From assembly GCA_030537735.1 (NCBI GenBank), contig JAUNVG010000005.1, positions 67,555 to 131,554 on the forward strand: a DNA stretch of 64,000 nucleotides, read 5' to 3'. The notes beneath the pieces were generated by a model that was given only the letters and a program-made list of their open reading frames with translations, was not told the DNA's origin and did not search any database. Both the position numbers and the translations under genes were made by a program. How positions within the stretch are numbered: the stretch's first letter is position 1; each line of letters begins with the position of its first letter. The DNA comes from Actinomycetaceae bacterium (GTDB lineage Bacteria; Actinomycetota; Actinomycetes; Actinomycetales; Actinomycetaceae). Positions 62,339 through 64,000 of this stretch are shown here, piece by piece.

Positions 62339-62631
62339 GTGGGTTTTTACTTTCCGTTTCGAGGGCGGCGACACTGTCACCTCAGGTACCGGTGCCACCG
62401 TCGCTGCCGTTGCCTGTGGGTGGGTAGTGACGAAGGCGTTAAATCCACTTTGGATAATGTCCCATCATACGAGCGATCGGGTGGGATTCTGTGCAGGCTT
62501 GATTTTGCGGGGAAAATCTCATGCGCAGAAAAATCTTTATAGTTACTTAGGTATGTCTTAATTCTGTTTCCCTTGACATGGGGCGGGTAAGTGAGGGTGA
62601 GCGTGGGGCTGGGCACATTAGTGTGCTGGCG
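62339..62631. other. Non-coding control region between lldP and aztD-like gene
   Basis: Divergent region. On the minus strand TATGAT near 62465 could be an lldP -10, with no good -35. CTTAGGTATGTCTTAA near 62550 is an imperfect dyad. Nothing firm otherwise. Confidence 0.4.
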
Positions 62632-62661
62632 TTGAAACCCACTTGGTCAAATGACTATCAT
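62632..62661 (+). promoter_or_regulatory. Promoter giving an apparently leaderless transcript of the zinc chaperone gene
   Basis: TTGAAA, an 18-base spacer and TATCAT. The ATG starts 8 bases after the -10, where +1 would be, and there is no ribosome site between them. Leaderless mRNAs are common in actinobacteria. Confidence 0.6.
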
Positions 62662-62666
62662 TTTCA
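62652..62666. promoter_or_regulatory. Zur-like box overlapping the -10 element
   Basis: TGACTATCATTTTCA; its reverse complement TGAAAATGATAGTCA matches 13 of 15 positions of the actinobacterial Zur consensus TGAAAATGATTTTCA. It covers the -10, so bound Zur with zinc would block transcription. Confidence 0.7.
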
Positions 62667-62668
62667 AT

Positions 62669-64000
62669 ATGAAGAGTTTGATACGTCCTCGTAAAACATT
62701 CGTAACCCTAACCGCCGCAGCTGCCGCCGCCGCTTTCCTGATGGCGGGGTGCGCGGTCGACGGTGACGTTGAGGTGACGAAAGCCCACGACCACGAACAC
62801 GGTGGAGAGCTGGCTGAAGCGATGAGCCTGGAACCGCGCGTAGTAATGACCTACGACGGGGGTCTGATGGTGGTCGATACCGCTAAGCAGGAAGTCACCA
62901 CCGACATCACTCGCGAAGGATTCTTGCGGCTGAACCCGGCTGGCGACGGACGCCACCTGTTCGTCTCCGAAGCTAGCGGGTTCACCATGTTTGATGGAGG
63001 GCTGCAGGAAGTACCCCACGGCAACCACTCGCACTACTTCTCCGGTGACCCGGCGTTCCAAGCGGTGAGTGTGGAGGCTGAAAAACCCGGACACGTGGTT
63101 ACCCACGCTGGGCAGACCGCGCTGTTTGCTGACGGCACCGGAGAGGTGACGATTTTCGATTCCGGTTCCATCCACGACGGGGACGCACCTGCCTCCCCGC
63201 GTACTTTCAAGACTGAAAACCCCCATCACGGGGTGGCGGTGCCGCTAGCTGACGGCAAGGTGTTGGTAACTGAAGGCACTAAGGATGAGCGTAAGACCAT
63301 CCGCCTGCTGGATGCGGACAATAAGGAACTTGCGCGCACCGACCAGTGCCCGGGCGTGCACGGCGAAGCCGCCGCCGGTGAAGGCGACACCATTGCTTTT
63401 GGCTGCCAAGATGGGCAGGCCGTCTACAAGGATGGGAAGTTCCACAAGGTGCAGGCAGAAACCGAATACCAGCGCAGTGGCACCTTGCGCGGATCGGCTG
63501 CCTCAGATGTGATCTTGACTGATTACAAGGTGGATAAGGACGCGAAGATGGAGCGCCCCACCAAAGTTGGCCTGCTAAATACCAAAGACCTTAGCTTCAA
63601 GACTGTGGATCTGGGTTCCCCGTACTGGTTCCGTTCCCTTGACCGCGGAGCTAACGGCGAGGGCGTAGTGCTCACTAATGACGGCAAGTTGCACATTATC
63701 GACATGGATAAGGGTGAAGTGCTGCGTGCGGTTGAGGTAGTGAAACCGTGGGAGGAAAAGGAACAGTGGCAGCAGCCAAATGCCTCGGTGCGCGTTTCGG
63801 GGGCGATTGCCTACGTAACTGACGTGCAGGAGAAGAAACTGCATATGGTTGACATTGAAGAAGGCAAGATCATGGCTTCGGTGGACTTGCCCCATGAGCC
63901 CAATGAGATTGCGGTGGTTACCGGGATGATTCCCCACGGGGTGAAAGTGGCGGAACTGGAGGGCCACGATCATGAGCACGAGGGCCACGACCACGGGCAT
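62669..64000 (+). CDS. aztD: Zinc metallochaperone AztD-like lipoprotein, 3' end outside window
   Basis: About 444 residues visible, running off the right edge. Lipoprotein signal ends FLMAGC. Then a beta-propeller-like body with His-rich segments: HDHEHGGE after the signal, HGNHSHYF, and at the window edge repeated HDHEH/HDHGH. Repeats such as VVMTYDGGLMVVDT and VTIFDSGSIHDG fit the AztD propeller, which hands zinc to the AztC binding protein. An AztABC-type zinc transporter would be expected nearby, to the right. Zur box and leaderless promoter support zinc control. Confidence 0.82.
   Translation, partial: MKSLIRPRKTFVTLTAAAAAAAFLMAGCAVDGDVEVTKAHDHEHGGELAEAMSLEPRVVMTYDGGLMVVDTAKQEVTTDITREGFLRLNPAGDGRHLFVSEASGFTMFDGGLQEVPHGNHSHYFSGDPAFQAVSVEAEKPGHVVTHAGQTALFADGTGEVTIFDSGSIHDGDAPASPRTFKTENPHHGVAVPLADGKVLVTEGTKDERKTIRLLDADNKELARTDQCPGVHGEAAAGEGDTIAFGCQDGQAVYKDGKFHKVQAETEYQRSGTLRGSAASDVILTDYKVDKDAKMERPTKVGLLNTKDLSFKTVDLGSPYWFRSLDRGANGEGVVLTNDGKLHIIDMDKGEVLRAVEVVKPWEEKEQWQQPNASVRVSGAIAYVTDVQEKKLHMVDIEEGKIMASVDLPHEPNEIAVVTGMIPHGVKVAELEGHDHEHEGHDHGH

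Noticed and set aside
1..64000. tRNA, rRNA or CRISPR arrays
   Set aside because: I saw no cloverleaf-like sequence, rRNA segment or regularly spaced identical repeats with unique spacers by reading; a covariance-model scan could still find a tRNA that I missed.

Overview
The window is about 58% GC chromosomal DNA. Its gene content points to a host-associated, facultatively anaerobic actinobacterium, probably of the Actinomyces/Schaalia/Actinotignum kind (inference from gene families; no rRNA gene is present). Supporting signs are pyruvate formate-lyase fermentation, a full Nar nitrate reductase, sialic-acid scavenging, a phosphatidylcholine synthase that would need choline, a surface 5'-nucleotidase with an actinobacterial LAVTG sorting signal, and many GTG/TTG starts.

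Layout: 0-3 kb, a split pyruvate formate-lyase (catalytic core, separate glycyl-radical subunit, activase cut by the window edge). 3-10 kb, a YeiH-type permease, a ROK regulator and a GguAB/ChvE-type sugar ABC operon. 10-18 kb, an unknown membrane protein, phosphatidylcholine synthase, and a malate module: ACT-domain malic enzyme divergent from a DASS dicarboxylate transporter that is followed by a histidine kinase and a receiver-only response regulator. 18-23 kb, small housekeeping and unknown genes, a frameshifted Pro-rich Yip1-like gene and a decayed IS3 remnant. 23-34 kb, a complete sialic-acid regulon: sialidase and FadR-type regulator on one side, and an Opp/Dpp-like ABC transporter plus nanA, nanK and nanE on the other, with two copies of a TTGTCTGACAA-type operator between them. 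A perfect parS sequence lies inside this operon. 34-42 kb, an unknown membrane protein, three linked membrane-anchored exported proteins, mobA, a NodB-type deacetylase and a MacAB-like efflux system. 42-53 kb, two narK genes, narGHJI and a regulator. 53-64 kb, a cell-wall 5'-nucleotidase, a sulfide:quinone-reductase-like flavoprotein with a 58-residue partner, the lactate operon lldP-lutABC, and the start of a zinc chaperone gene (aztD-like) behind a Zur-like box.

Together the genes describe a mucosal lifestyle. Sialic acid and sugars feed glycolysis; PFL and lactate/malate enzymes handle pyruvate; nitrate and possibly sulfide connect to the quinone pool; MobA supplies the cofactor for NarG. 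The most notable signals are the split PFL, the parS site buried behind an attenuator hairpin in the sialic-acid operon, the sialidase without a visible export signal, a response regulator without an output domain, a Zur-overlapped leaderless promoter, phased mini-hairpin repeats before chvE, and an undescribed three-gene exported cassette.
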